A stretch of DNA of 64,000 nucleotides, from the NCBI RefSeq assembly GCF_003813775.1, contig NZ_RPDH01000001.1, forward strand, positions 806,001 through 870,000, given 5' to 3'. The notes under the pieces are model-generated. The model ran no database searches and was not told the DNA's origin. It worked only from the letters and a program-made list of their open reading frames with translations. This document shows positions 27,759 through 36,745 of the stretch, one piece after another; within the stretch, counting starts at the first letter, position 1, and the number at the start of each line of letters is the position of its first letter. The position numbers were made by a program, and so were the translations under genes. This DNA comes from Chitinophaga lutea (GTDB taxonomy: Bacteria > Bacteroidota > Bacteroidia > Chitinophagales > Chitinophagaceae).

Positions 27759-29225
27759 TCAGCCAAGGCTTCCCCAGCCTTTCCTGTACTCCCGTTTCAC
27801 GAATTGATTGGCCGCCTCATAGTTGGTGACGCGCATGTTCTGATTGTCCCAGATCAGTTTGGTGTTGCTGCCGGGGTAATCGAATCCTTTCCCTGTTTTT
27901 CTCGGCACGGGAATGTCCGCCACCCTGATCGCCAGGTTGGCCATCAGCACCGCTTCCGTGAGCGGCCCCGACAGATCGAACGGGGCGCTTAATTCCGTTT
28001 TGCCGTACCCGGCGATGGCGCCTTCCACCCATTGCGCGTAGTGCCCGTCCGCACTGCCCGGCACACGTGCGAGCGTAGGTTTCACATTCACCTCGTTCAT
28101 CCGCGAAAGCGGCAGCAACCGGGGGTTGGCGGCGTATTCACTGGCCATCATCTTTCCTTTCGTACCGATGAAAAGGATGCCGCTGTTGCCGTCGCCGAAC
28201 AATTCATCCGGTCCCAGTTCCTCCGGCCTGTCGGGTTTGATGCCGCCGTCCATCCAGTGCATCGTGACCTTCCCGAGGGTTTTGTCTGTTTTGGGGAATG
28301 TTAACGTGGCGTGGCTCGCGGGCGGACAACTGTCCGGGAAAAACCCGCGCTGCCCGAATGCGGTGTACACGCTGCTAACGCTGGCCTGCACGTCGGAGGC
28401 GTATTTCAGGTTCAGCACGCGGAACGGCGCTTCGATGAGATGGCAGCCCAGGTCGCCGAGCGCGCCGGTGCCGTAATCCCACCAGCCGCGCCAGCTGCCG
28501 GGGATGAGGTTATCCACGTAGTCTTTATATGGCGCCGTGCCCAGCCATAAGTCCCAGTCGAGGCCGGATGGTACGGCCGGTTTGTCTTTCGGCCAGGGAA
28601 TGCCCTGCGGCCACACGGGCCGGTTGGTCCAGATGTACACCGAATGCACGTCGCCGATCACGCCGGCGTCGTACCATTCGCGCAGCTGGCGCACACCGTC
28701 GCCGGAAGCGCCCTGGTTGCCCATCTGGGTCACTACCTTGTATCGCTTCGCCGCTTCGGTGAGTTTGCGGGCTTCGTAAATATCGTGGGTGAGCGGTTTT
28801 TGCACGTACACATGTTTGCCCAGCTGCATGGCGCCCATGGCAATGATCGCGTGGTTGTGGTCGGGCGTGGATACCGATAAGGCGTCGAAACTTTTCGATT
28901 CCTTTTCAAACAGCTCGCGCCAGTCTTTATAAAACTTCGCTTTGGGGAAACGCTCCTTCGAAGTGGCGATCATCCGTTCGTCCACATCGCAGAGGAAGCC
29001 GATGTCGGCCTTCCCGCTCTGGTAAAAACTGTTGAGGTCGGAGCGGCCTTTGCCGCCTACGCCTACGCCGGCGATGACGAGCCGGTCGCTGGGCGCCAGG
29101 AATCCCTTGCCGCCCAATACATGGCGCGGCACGATGGTGAAACCGGCGGCGGCGATGGCGGCATTTTTAATAAAGTCTCTTCTGGAACCGGAGGGTTTGT
29201 CGGGACGATGTGCGTTGTTGTCCAT
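27759..29225 (-). CDS. Gfo/Idh/MocA family oxidoreductase with Tat signal
   Basis: A 488-residue oxidoreductase. ATG 29225 starts a Tat-type leader (SRRDFIKNAAIAAAGFTIV), so the enzyme is exported folded with its cofactor. The Rossmann domain follows (VIAGVGVGGKGRSDL, FLCDVDERM, STPDHNHAIIAMGAM), with HVYVQKPLTHDIYEAR, where QKP replaces the usual EKP, then the C-terminal beta-sheet domain. It is the first gene of the - strand operon 29225-22637. Tat-exported members of this group oxidise glycosides at C3 in the periplasm, which fits the DUF1080 gene 20 bp downstream. An upstream in-frame extension of 28 codons is not supported. Confidence 0.9.
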   Translation of the reverse strand: MDNNAHRPDKPSGSRRDFIKNAAIAAAGFTIVPRHVLGGKGFLAPSDRLVIAGVGVGGKGRSDLNSFYQSGKADIGFLCDVDERMIATSKERFPKAKFYKDWRELFEKESKSFDALSVSTPDHNHAIIAMGAMQLGKHVYVQKPLTHDIYEARKLTEAAKRYKVVTQMGNQGASGDGVRQLREWYDAGVIGDVHSVYIWTNRPVWPQGIPWPKDKPAVPSGLDWDLWLGTAPYKDYVDNLIPGSWRGWWDYGTGALGDLGCHLIEAPFRVLNLKYASDVQASVSSVYTAFGQRGFFPDSCPPASHATLTFPKTDKTLGKVTMHWMDGGIKPDRPEELGPDELFGDGNSGILFIGTKGKMMASEYAANPRLLPLSRMNEVNVKPTLARVPGSADGHYAQWVEGAIAGYGKTELSAPFDLSGPLTEAVLMANLAIRVADIPVPRKTGKGFDYPGSNTKLIWDNQNMRVTNYEAANQFVKREYRKGWGSLG

Positions 29226-29715
29226 AGCATTTGATTTGGTAAGCCAACAATTCGGGATTTGATCTGCTGCAGCTGCGACCGCAGTATCAGCGCGGATTTG
29301 CAGCCACAATACAACCGTGGAACAAATGCCGGTGTTATTACCGGCTACTCAACAAATATCCTAATAATGCCCCCGTGGTTGTTATACTATCTTTTCCTGT
29401 TATTATCTGATGTTATCAAGCCCCGGTTTTACCTTTAAGACCGGAATTTGAAATTATTATTGCCTTCAACCATGGCGCCAAAAACTGTGATGTTCTCAAA
29501 ACAATCATTAAATTTACTGATAGTATGGGGGAGCACCCAGGGGTTCATGTCCGGAACGAACCGGCCTTTTCCGTTGCGGAAAGGGGCAGGACGGCACAGG
29601 ACAGTTAAACTCCCTTGTTATCCTATATTGATAAATCGGAATATCAAAGGCCGAACCTGTGTAAAAGCCATTCCGCAGCCCATTTCGCTATTGCATCACT
29701 AAAGTTCTCACGTTT
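29226..29715. other. Divergent intergenic region, no gene seen
   Basis: The 490 bp between the Gfo/Idh/MocA gene and the MFS gene holds no convincing gene; an 84-codon frame at 29448 has no features and atypical composition. The stretch 29330-29480 is AT-rich and should contain promoters for both directions. I could not place an exact -7 element. Confidence 0.5.
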
Positions 29716-30957
29716 ATGACATCCAACACGCCAACAGTTAACAAAACCGCGTTGTTCAACGGTAGTTGCTTCGCGCTCATTACCACCGCATTCACATTCG
29801 CCATCAGGGCGGGCATCCTGCAGCAGCTGGGCCAGCAATTCAATCTCACGGCCGAGCAGCTGGGCTTCATCAATTCAATGTGGTTCCTGGGCTTCCCTAT
29901 TTCCATGATCCTGGGCGGCATCTTTTATCACAGCTTCGGCCCCAAGCGCATCATGCAGGTGGCGTTTATCGCGCACGCGCTGGGCATCGTGCTCACCATT
30001 TACGCCGGCGGCTACACGCTGTTGCTGATTTCAACGCTGTTCATCGGTTTCGGGAACGGCTGTACGGAAGCGGCCTGTAACCCCATGATCGCAGACAGTT
30101 ATTCCGGCGTGAAAATGAACCAGATGCTGAACCGGTTCCACATGTGGTTCCCCGGCGGCATCGTGATCGGCAGCCTTATCTCCAAATTCATGACGGATGC
30201 GCAGCTGAGCTGGCAGATACAAATGTGGGTGATCATGATCCCCACGCTGATCTATGCTTTCCTGTTCTGGGGCAAAACGTTCCCGAAACCGCATGAGGAA
30301 GGCGCCATGTCGCTGTCTGAAAACCTGCGGGCGATGATTTCCCCCACGTATATTTTCCTCTTCATCTGTATGGCCTTCACCGCCATCACCGAGTTCGGCC
30401 CGCAGCAGTGGGTAGGCCTCGTGATGAGCAACAGCGGCGCCAGCCCCATGCTGATACTCGCACTGGTGACCGGGTTGATGGCCGTTGGCCGGTATTTCGC
30501 CGGGCCGGTGGTGAAAGCCCTGGGCCAAACGGGCGTACTGCTGATCTCCGCGGTTTTCGCCGCCATCGGCATTTACCTGTTCAGCGTGGTGACCGGTCCG
30601 CTGGCATATGTGGCCGCCATCTGTTTCGCGATCGGCGTTTGTTACTTCTGGCCTACCATGGTGGGCGCGGTAGCGCAGCGCGTACCGCTTAGCGGCGCAC
30701 TGGGCATGTCGATCATCGGTGGTGTGGGGATGTTCTCCAGCTCCATCTTCCAGCCCATCATCGGCCGCTGGATAGACGGGGCCAGGGCGGAAAGCGCGCA
30801 GGCCGGGCTTGCCGGGCCGCAGCTCGAACTGGCGGCGGGTCAGCAAACGCTGGCGAAGATGGCCGCATTCCCTGCGATACTCATCGTATTATTCCTCATC
30901 TTTTTCTTCTGGCAACGGAAAAAGCAGCCGGCACCTGCGGCGGCGGCTGCTCATTGA
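29716..30957 (+). CDS. MFS sugar transporter (FHS-like)
   Basis: A 413-residue inner membrane protein with 12 predicted helices. It begins ALFNGSCFALITTAFTFAIRAGIL, has the GPKRIMQ loop between helices 2 and 3, an acidic-Asn motif in FIGFGNGCTEAACNPMIADSY on helix 4, and FHMWFPGGIVIGSLI, a pattern of fucose/galactose-type permeases. It is on the + strand between two - strand transcripts of the locus and ends 17 bp before the convergent epimerase gene. It probably brings in the sugar or keto-sugar released in the periplasm. The substrate is inferred from neighbours only. Confidence 0.88.
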   Translation: MTSNTPTVNKTALFNGSCFALITTAFTFAIRAGILQQLGQQFNLTAEQLGFINSMWFLGFPISMILGGIFYHSFGPKRIMQVAFIAHALGIVLTIYAGGYTLLLISTLFIGFGNGCTEAACNPMIADSYSGVKMNQMLNRFHMWFPGGIVIGSLISKFMTDAQLSWQIQMWVIMIPTLIYAFLFWGKTFPKPHEEGAMSLSENLRAMISPTYIFLFICMAFTAITEFGPQQWVGLVMSNSGASPMLILALVTGLMAVGRYFAGPVVKALGQTGVLLISAVFAAIGIYLFSVVTGPLAYVAAICFAIGVCYFWPTMVGAVAQRVPLSGALGMSIIGGVGMFSSSIFQPIIGRWIDGARAESAQAGLAGPQLELAAGQQTLAKMAAFPAILIVLFLIFFFWQRKKQPAPAAAAAH

Positions 30958-30974
30958 TGTAATAACATCTTATC

Positions 30975-31829
30975 TTATTCCAGACCGTGTTTCGCGCACA
31001 TCTGTCTGATCAGGCGGAGGCCTCCCTCCGCCATGTTCCACGGTTCCGAGAATTCGCGCCATACCCCGATGGAGTTGGCGAAATCCGGATCGTTGCGCGT
31101 AAAACCTTCGATGGTGAGCCAACCCTGGTAGCCGGCTTTTGCGAGGGCCGTAAATACTTCGTCCCACGCCACATGCCCGCTGCCGGGGGTGCCACGGTCG
31201 TTTTCGCTGATGTGCACATGGCCCAGCAGCGGCGCGATATAGGCAATCGCCTTGCTCATGCTTTTTTCCTCGATATTGGCGTGGTGCGTATCGAACATGG
31301 CTTTCACGTTCGGGTGGGCGGTTTTATTCACCAGGCAGGCCAGCTGCTGCATCGTATTACACAAATAACACTCAAAACGGTTCACCGCTTCGGGCGTGAG
31401 CAGGATGCCCGCCTGTGCGGCGTAGTCGCCCGCCTTGTAAAGGATCTCCGCGCTGCGTTCGTATTCTTCTTCCGTGGGCGCGCAACGTGTGAAGGTGGTG
31501 AAGGCTGAATGGAACGGGCCACAGATCACGGACGCCCGCAAGTCGTGCGCACGGTCGATGGTCCATTTGATTTTGTCGAGCGCCTTGTTCCGCACCGCTT
31601 CCGACGGGCTCACCGGGTTTTCATCAGGGCCCAGTACAAATACCGCGGTCGTTTCCAACCCGGCCGTGGCGGCGTGGTCGCCGATTTCGCGGTAAGCTTT
31701 TTCTTCCGGCGCGCCGATCAGGAATTCCACCCCATCGTACCCGGTGGTCGCCAACCGGTCTATCACCGGTTTCAGCTGGTCCGACACGATGGCCGACCAG
31801 GCCAGCACATTGAATCCGATCTTGATCAT
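30975..31829 (-). CDS. D-tagatose/D-psicose 3-epimerase family sugar epimerase
   Basis: A 284-residue TIM barrel. The ketose 3-epimerase signatures are all there: Glu in LTPEAVNRFECY, MFDTHHANIEEKS (metal Asp), LGHVHISENDRGTPGSGHV (metal His) and Glu in WLTIEGFTR. Such enzymes invert C3 of free ketoses using Mn or Co. The N-terminus has no clear leader, so it acts in the cytoplasm. It is the last gene of the - strand transcript 35845-30975, directly abutting the ThuA gene. This is the best substrate clue in the locus, pointing to a ketose intermediate. Confidence 0.88.
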   Translation of the reverse strand: MIKIGFNVLAWSAIVSDQLKPVIDRLATTGYDGVEFLIGAPEEKAYREIGDHAATAGLETTAVFVLGPDENPVSPSEAVRNKALDKIKWTIDRAHDLRASVICGPFHSAFTTFTRCAPTEEEYERSAEILYKAGDYAAQAGILLTPEAVNRFECYLCNTMQQLACLVNKTAHPNVKAMFDTHHANIEEKSMSKAIAYIAPLLGHVHISENDRGTPGSGHVAWDEVFTALAKAGYQGWLTIEGFTRNDPDFANSIGVWREFSEPWNMAEGGLRLIRQMCAKHGLE

Positions 31830-32912
31830 TTATTTTGCTTTGGGTTTCACAATTTCGCCTGGCATGATCACCGAATCCCAGCCCGCCAGATCGGCCGGTT
31901 TCACATGGGCCTTGTAGCCCTCGAAATTAAAGGTGGTCGGTTTGTACGGGCCTACAAAATCCACGTTGCCGCCGGGGTTGATATCCTTCTCCATCCCCAT
32001 CGTCCAGAAGCAGGCATTCACCAGCATCCGACGGAACCCTTCGTTCAGCAGGTCTTCCGAAGCGCCGTGCGTGGTGGTGAACACACGCCCGCCCGCGCCG
32101 GCGCCGATTTTGTAATTGCGCACCCAGGCTACCGGCAATTCCTTTTTGGAGGTGTCGGCCGGCGCGTCCGGCGTCATGCCGTTGAGCACCTGCCCGCGCG
32201 CGAGCACCGTGGAGCCCGTTTGTTCCGGCTCCGCGTTGTAGCCCCCGCACTGTACGAACATATCTTTCACGCCCTGCAGGATGGGATGCGCTTCCTGCCC
32301 CTTTTCAATCAGCAGGCGCGATGCCTGCGCGTGGTTTTTACCGTAGTGGCCCACCCAGGTTTCACCGAGGATGGTTTCCCCGAAACCGTTGTGCCATTGC
32401 TGCTTCGGGCCTTTATATTGATAGCTGTAATGCGCCCATTCGGGATTCTTTTCGTTGTTGAAGGCGTGGGTGGCGGTGCGGAGGCCGATCACCGGTTTCC
32501 CTTTTTCGAGGTAATCGTTGATGTGCTGCATCTCCTCATCGGGGAAGTCGGCAAAGCGGGTGAAGATCACCATCAGGTCCGCGTTCTTCAGTACGTCGAG
32601 GCCGCGGAGGTCGGAGCTGCCGGGCAGGATGTACTGCTGCGAGTCGAGCCCGAACACCACCGTGCAATGGAAACCGTATCGTCTGGCGAGGATGCGCGCC
32701 AGTGCGGGCAGCGTTTCTTCCGACCGGTATTCGTGGTCGGTCGCAATAAAAACGATGTTCTTTCCTTTTCCGGGGCCGCTCTCGCCGTGGTACACCACTC
32801 GGTAATCTTCATGTGCGCTGCGGGGCTGGCTGCAGGCTACCTGCGTCAGCATCAGCAGGCATATACCCATTATTCCGGTTATCAGTTTTTCCATTGTCAT
32901 AACGATTATCAT
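31830..32912 (-). CDS. ThuA domain lipoprotein
   Basis: A 360-residue exported protein. The start at ATG 32912 overlaps the stop of the preceding gene as ATGA, which supports coupling; ATGs at 32900 and 32894 are also possible. A lipoprotein-like signal ends at TQVAC. The ThuA fold (glutamine amidotransferase-like) is shown by IVFIATDHEYRSEETLPALARIL, DLMVIFTRFADFPDEEMQHINDYLEKGKPVIGLRTATHAF and WVGHYGKNH. ThuA is tied to conversion between disaccharides and 3-keto-disaccharides in trehalose/maltitol utilisation of rhizobia. Here it lies with DUF1080 and Gfo/Idh/MocA genes, which strengthens the 3-keto-glycoside reading. Confidence 0.88.
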   Translation of the reverse strand: MIIVMTMEKLITGIMGICLLMLTQVACSQPRSAHEDYRVVYHGESGPGKGKNIVFIATDHEYRSEETLPALARILARRYGFHCTVVFGLDSQQYILPGSSDLRGLDVLKNADLMVIFTRFADFPDEEMQHINDYLEKGKPVIGLRTATHAFNNEKNPEWAHYSYQYKGPKQQWHNGFGETILGETWVGHYGKNHAQASRLLIEKGQEAHPILQGVKDMFVQCGGYNAEPEQTGSTVLARGQVLNGMTPDAPADTSKKELPVAWVRNYKIGAGAGGRVFTTTHGASEDLLNEGFRRMLVNACFWTMGMEKDINPGGNVDFVGPYKPTTFNFEGYKAHVKPADLAGWDSVIMPGEIVKPKAK

Positions 32913-35845
32913 TTAACGACCCTGATCACTCCGCGCATGACCTGGCCGTGCCCGGGGAAGGTACATAAAAAGGGGTAATCTCCCGGCTTCGCCGCGGCTT
33001 TGAATTCCAGTGTTTCTTCTTCGTTGTTGTTGATGAGTTTGGTGGCGTACAGCACGTTTTTATTGTCGGGGATGAACTTCTTCTCGAATCCCTTGCTGCC
33101 CAGGTCGATGGCCGCCTGCGCCACTTCATCGGCAGCGCCGGGCGATACCACCACGAGGTTGTGCGGCATAAAGTCGACGTTCTTCAGCGTCAGCCGCACC
33201 ATCTGCCCGGTTTTCACGATGATCTCCTTGGTATCGAAGAGCATTTTCTCCGGGATGGTGCCTACGGTAACGGCGGCCACTCTTTTGGCCGTGAGGTCTA
33301 CCGATTTGCCCGCGGGCACTTTGGTATGTACGGCGGCTACCGCATCGCTGCCATGCTCGTGGTGCGCTTTAGCGGTATTGTCACCTCGCCGGTCCCAGAA
33401 CCAGGCCACCCTTTCCGCCGCATACCGTGCATGCTCCACGGAAGAGCCACGCAGCTGTTCCAGTAATTCCCTGTTCACTACGTTGTGGCGCTGATGCAGC
33501 CAGAGTATTTCGAGCAGGGCGTGTGCGCCTTCCTCACTGTCCGCGGTATATTGTTTCGCCCATTCCTTCGCCTGGTCTATCACCTCTTTCGTACTTCTGC
33601 CGCTGAGCTCGATCTGCACCTGGTGGCGGATTTCGTTGACGGGGTGTTTGAGCAGATCCAGCAATTCCTTCACCGGCCGGCCCGCTACGGGCACCGGTTC
33701 CATGAGGGGACGGCCCTTGGCGGTGACGCGGTAAATCCTGCCGTGCGTATGATCGCGTTTGGGATCCCGGATGTTGTGCTGCATGTGCCCGATGAGCGGG
33801 TTCTGCCAGTCGCTGATGTACAGGGCGCCGTCCGCTCCCACCACGCCGGAGGTGGGCCTGAAATTCGGGTCGTCCGAATACAGGAGGTCGCCGATCTCTT
33901 CTCCCCATACCTTGCCGCTGTCGTACGCCAGTTTGTAGCGTTTGATGCCCTGGAAGCCGATCACGTTATAGATCAGGAAATTGTTATCGTATTCCGCCGG
34001 GAAGTGCGGGCTGGAAAGGATTTGATGCGCAGGCACCGGGCGCACCGTCTGCTTGAGGAGGCGGCGGGTTTTGAAAGCGGAAGAATCGTCCGCCTTCGGG
34101 TCGAGGTATACCTGGTAGGCGCGGCCGGTGGTACCGTCCGTCACGAACTGGTAGCCCCATTTATCGAAGCTGATGCCGTGGGCGTTGGGGCTGTTTTCGG
34201 TCACAAAGTCGAACCGGTAAGTGCGCGGGTTGAAGCGGAACAGGCCGGGCGACCTGTTTTCCTGGTTTTTACCCCAGGGCGTTTCCACGTTGCTGAGCAT
34301 GAACACGCCGCGCTGGTAATAGATGTTCCCGTCCGGCCCGAAGAACAGGTTGTTGGCGGCGTGGTGCGTGTCTGCCGCGTCGATGCCGCCCATCATCACG
34401 ATGCGCACATCGGCGCGGTCGTCGCCGTCGGTATCTTTCAGGTACCAGATATTGGGGGCGGATACCACGATCACGCCGTTGTTCCAGAACTCGAACCCGG
34501 TGGGGTTGTGCACCCTGGCGAAGGTCACCGACTTGTCGGCTTTGCCGTCGTTATCCGAATCCGTCAGAATAACGAGGCGGTCTTTCATTTCTTTCAGGGG
34601 CTCCCGTTTGGGATAGGTTTCCCAGGCCGCCACCCAGAGGCGGCCTTTGGTATCCCGTTTAACCGTTACGGGGTTGGCGATCTCCGGGAATTTCTCTTCG
34701 GACGCAAACAGGTTCACTTCGAGGTCTTTGGCGATATGCATCTTGCCGATGGCCTCTTCGCCCCCGAGGTACACCACGTCCTGCTTGAAATTCGATTCCA
34801 CTTTCAGCGGCGCGGGCACGTTGCTGTCGTCGATCTTCGTATCCACCGCCCACGATTCCCAGGCGCCCCAGAAGGGCTCTTCGTCGTCGGTAAGGGGCAA
34901 TACGTCTTTATTTCCTTTGGCGATGGCCCATATGCGTTTGTCGCGGTTCGCCGTCATCGTATCCAGCATCACCAGTTCGCGCTGCAGGGTTTCGTAGTTG
35001 CCGTGCAGCTCGCTCCTGCTGCCCCATACGTCGTTACCATCGGTAGCGCGGTAGCGGGTGAACCAGCAGCCGTTTTTATTCAGCACGGCCTGGCGCAGTC
35101 TGGTCAGTTCCGCCTCTTTCAGATCCGGTACGGAACCGGTGAGGCCACGGACAATAGCGCGGCTCACCTCGCCGTAGCCCTCTTCGTTGAGGTGGATACC
35201 GTTGATGGTGAGCGGTTTTTCGGATTGCCCGTACAGTTTTTCCGTGGCCTCGAAGAGGTTCACGAAATCAACTTCCTTTTCCCGGCATACGGCTGCCATG
35301 GCCTCCGTATATGCCTTCAGGCGTTTGTTGTTCTCTTCGCCGGTAGGCAGATTCGGGTCGTTGAGGTTTTCGTGGGCGATGGGAGAAAACACCACAATGC
35401 GGGGGGCGTTTTTGCCGTCGTATTTTTTCTGCCGGGTGGAGTCGATCCAGCTGCCGAGTTCCTTGCCGAACGCGGCGGCCGTATTGTCGAACGACTCGTT
35501 ATACCCGAAAAAAGCGAACACTACGCTGGCCTGTACGCGGGTGAGGTGCGTATCCGCGTCGCCGTAGGCTTTGTGCGCCCGCGGGCGGTGCAGCAGCTTG
35601 TCGCCGGTGAAGCCCAGGTTGCGGAACACCAGTTCCTGTTCCGGGTAGGCGGCCTGGAGGTATGCTTCCAGGAAGCCGTAATACTGCATCCGTTCTGCCA
35701 GGGCGTTGCCGACGATGGCGATCCGGTCTCCTTTCCGGAATTCGAATTTCGGACGGGAACAGGCTGCAAAAGCCACCAGGAAAACAATACAGGAGCCTCC
35801 CAGGAGGCATTTCCATAAAAAAGAAAGCTGATTAACTCTCATCAA
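32909..35845 (-). CDS. SGNH hydrolase / PVC-type beta-propeller dehydrogenase / cupredoxin fusion
   Basis: A 978-residue exported protein with a lipoprotein signal (LVAFAAC). Order: SGNH/GDSL-like domain (about 38-240; IAIVGNALAERMQ, FFGYNES, NGIHLNEEGYGEVSRAI), a PVC-type membrane-bound dehydrogenase beta-propeller (about 360-700; WVAAWETYPKREPL, DSDNDGKADK, ADTHHAANNLFFGPDGNIYY), an alpha-helical HEAT-like linker (about 715-830), and an azurin/plastocyanin-like domain (about 850-978). The last keeps type-1 copper ligands (His in MPHNLVV, Cys and His in FLCTFPGHGQVM, Met). No CxxCH haem site is present, unlike many relatives. It probably oxidises a sugar in the periplasm and passes electrons to copper. 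First gene of its transcript. Confidence 0.88.
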   Translation of the reverse strand: MMRVNQLSFLWKCLLGGSCIVFLVAFAACSRPKFEFRKGDRIAIVGNALAERMQYYGFLEAYLQAAYPEQELVFRNLGFTGDKLLHRPRAHKAYGDADTHLTRVQASVVFAFFGYNESFDNTAAAFGKELGSWIDSTRQKKYDGKNAPRIVVFSPIAHENLNDPNLPTGEENNKRLKAYTEAMAAVCREKEVDFVNLFEATEKLYGQSEKPLTINGIHLNEEGYGEVSRAIVRGLTGSVPDLKEAELTRLRQAVLNKNGCWFTRYRATDGNDVWGSRSELHGNYETLQRELVMLDTMTANRDKRIWAIAKGNKDVLPLTDDEEPFWGAWESWAVDTKIDDSNVPAPLKVESNFKQDVVYLGGEEAIGKMHIAKDLEVNLFASEEKFPEIANPVTVKRDTKGRLWVAAWETYPKREPLKEMKDRLVILTDSDNDGKADKSVTFARVHNPTGFEFWNNGVIVVSAPNIWYLKDTDGDDRADVRIVMMGGIDAADTHHAANNLFFGPDGNIYYQRGVFMLSNVETPWGKNQENRSPGLFRFNPRTYRFDFVTENSPNAHGISFDKWGYQFVTDGTTGRAYQVYLDPKADDSSAFKTRRLLKQTVRPVPAHQILSSPHFPAEYDNNFLIYNVIGFQGIKRYKLAYDSGKVWGEEIGDLLYSDDPNFRPTSGVVGADGALYISDWQNPLIGHMQHNIRDPKRDHTHGRIYRVTAKGRPLMEPVPVAGRPVKELLDLLKHPVNEIRHQVQIELSGRSTKEVIDQAKEWAKQYTADSEEGAHALLEILWLHQRHNVVNRELLEQLRGSSVEHARYAAERVAWFWDRRGDNTAKAHHEHGSDAVAAVHTKVPAGKSVDLTAKRVAAVTVGTIPEKMLFDTKEIIVKTGQMVRLTLKNVDFMPHNLVVVSPGAADEVAQAAIDLGSKGFEKKFIPDNKNVLYATKLINNNEEETLEFKAAAKPGDYPFLCTFPGHGQVMRGVIRVVK

Positions 35846-36160
35846 TTTAGGTTATTAGCAACGTGGTTGAATTCATACAAAACAGATATAGAGCGAATGC
35901 GCCGATTCAAAAGCCCTCATCCAAAATAGGGGCAAAAATTCGTACCACTGTCCTGCGGCATCCTGTACGGCAGCCGGAGATGCAGCGTACATGCGGGGGT
36001 AACCGGTAAATCAGGTTAAAATCCTAAAAAAACAGGGTAAAATATCATGTAAAAGGAGGAAGGGGGCCGGAGGAAGAAGTGTTCCCTCCGGGCGTACGCG
36101 CCTCTTTTTTCGCTATTTGCGGGGTAATGCTCCTTCAAATTATCCAGTGCAGCAGGAATA
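35846..36160. other. Intergenic region upstream of the fusion gene
   Basis: The 315 bp hold no gene I can support. The side next to 35845 should carry the promoter of the fusion-ThuA-epimerase transcript. A short hairpin-like GGCG-TACG-CGCC followed by T at about 36088-36111 is on the wrong strand to terminate either neighbour. Confidence 0.4.
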
Positions 36161-36745
36161 TTATCTGAACTGCGCCGGTTTCTGCTGTTGCGCCGCGAGC
36201 GTCACCAGCTCGTCGATCCGCTTCTGCCTTGTTTCAGGCCGTTTGGCCAGCACCAGCCAATGCAGCATGCTTTTTTTGACAGACTTGCTAAGGCTCTGGA
36301 AAAACCGCTTCGAACCGCGGTGCGTTCTGAATGCCTTGTCGAGGTCTTTGGGGATCACCAGTTCCTCCACTTCGTCGAGGAGCGACCATGAACCGTTCTG
36401 TTTGGCCGTTTCGATGCTGTCGTACCCGGCTTTCGTCATCAGCCCATCGTCTATCAGCCGCTGCACCTTTCCCTTGTTGATCTTCGACCAGCCGCTGTTG
36501 GGCTTCCGCTTGCAGAAAAACTGCATGAATCTTTCGGCGTCCATCGGTTTTTTGGTGCTGTCGATCCAGCCGAAACAAAGCGCTTCGTCTACCGCCTCGC
36601 TGTAGGTGATGGTGGGTATGCCGGCCGCCTGTTTTTTATAATAGACAAGCCAGACACACTGTTGCGAACGATGGTGCTTTTTCAGCCATTGCCGCCACTC
36701 GTGCCGGCTTGCCGGGCAAAAAGTGGGTATTTCCTTTTTATCCAT
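36161..36745 (-). CDS. YdeI/OmpD-associated (OmdA) family protein
   Basis: A 194-residue cytoplasmic protein. It matches the family from its start (FCPASRHEWRQWLKKHH) through YSEAVDEALCFGWIDSTKKPMD and KRKPNSGWSKINKGKVQRLIDDGLM to the C-terminal OmdA part (LDEVEELVIPKDLDKAFR, LSKSVKKSMLHWLVLAKRPETRQKRIDELV). The family is widespread in soil bacteria and has been linked to bacteriocin resistance and stress, but the molecular role is unclear. Its start follows directly on the stop of the DUF1761 gene, so they share a transcript. Confidence 0.9.
   Translation of the reverse strand: MDKKEIPTFCPASRHEWRQWLKKHHRSQQCVWLVYYKKQAAGIPTITYSEAVDEALCFGWIDSTKKPMDAERFMQFFCKRKPNSGWSKINKGKVQRLIDDGLMTKAGYDSIETAKQNGSWSLLDEVEELVIPKDLDKAFRTHRGSKRFFQSLSKSVKKSMLHWLVLAKRPETRQKRIDELVTLAAQQQKPAQFR

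Noticed and set aside
29448..29702. An 84-codon frame between the Gfo/Idh/MocA and MFS genes
   Set aside because: No signal, domain or plausible upstream site; it lies in AT-rich divergent promoter DNA.
31509..32978. A 489-codon + strand frame across the ThuA gene
   Set aside because: It is antisense to ThuA and runs across gene borders, with no motif.
33485..35818. A 777-codon open frame on the + strand opposite the SGNH/propeller/cupredoxin gene
   Set aside because: The - strand protein has clear domains and a signal peptide; the + strand frame is composition-driven and featureless.
36088..36111. Short GGCG-TACG-CGCC hairpin with T run as a terminator
   Set aside because: It points in the + direction where no + strand transcript arrives, and the stem is only 4 bp.
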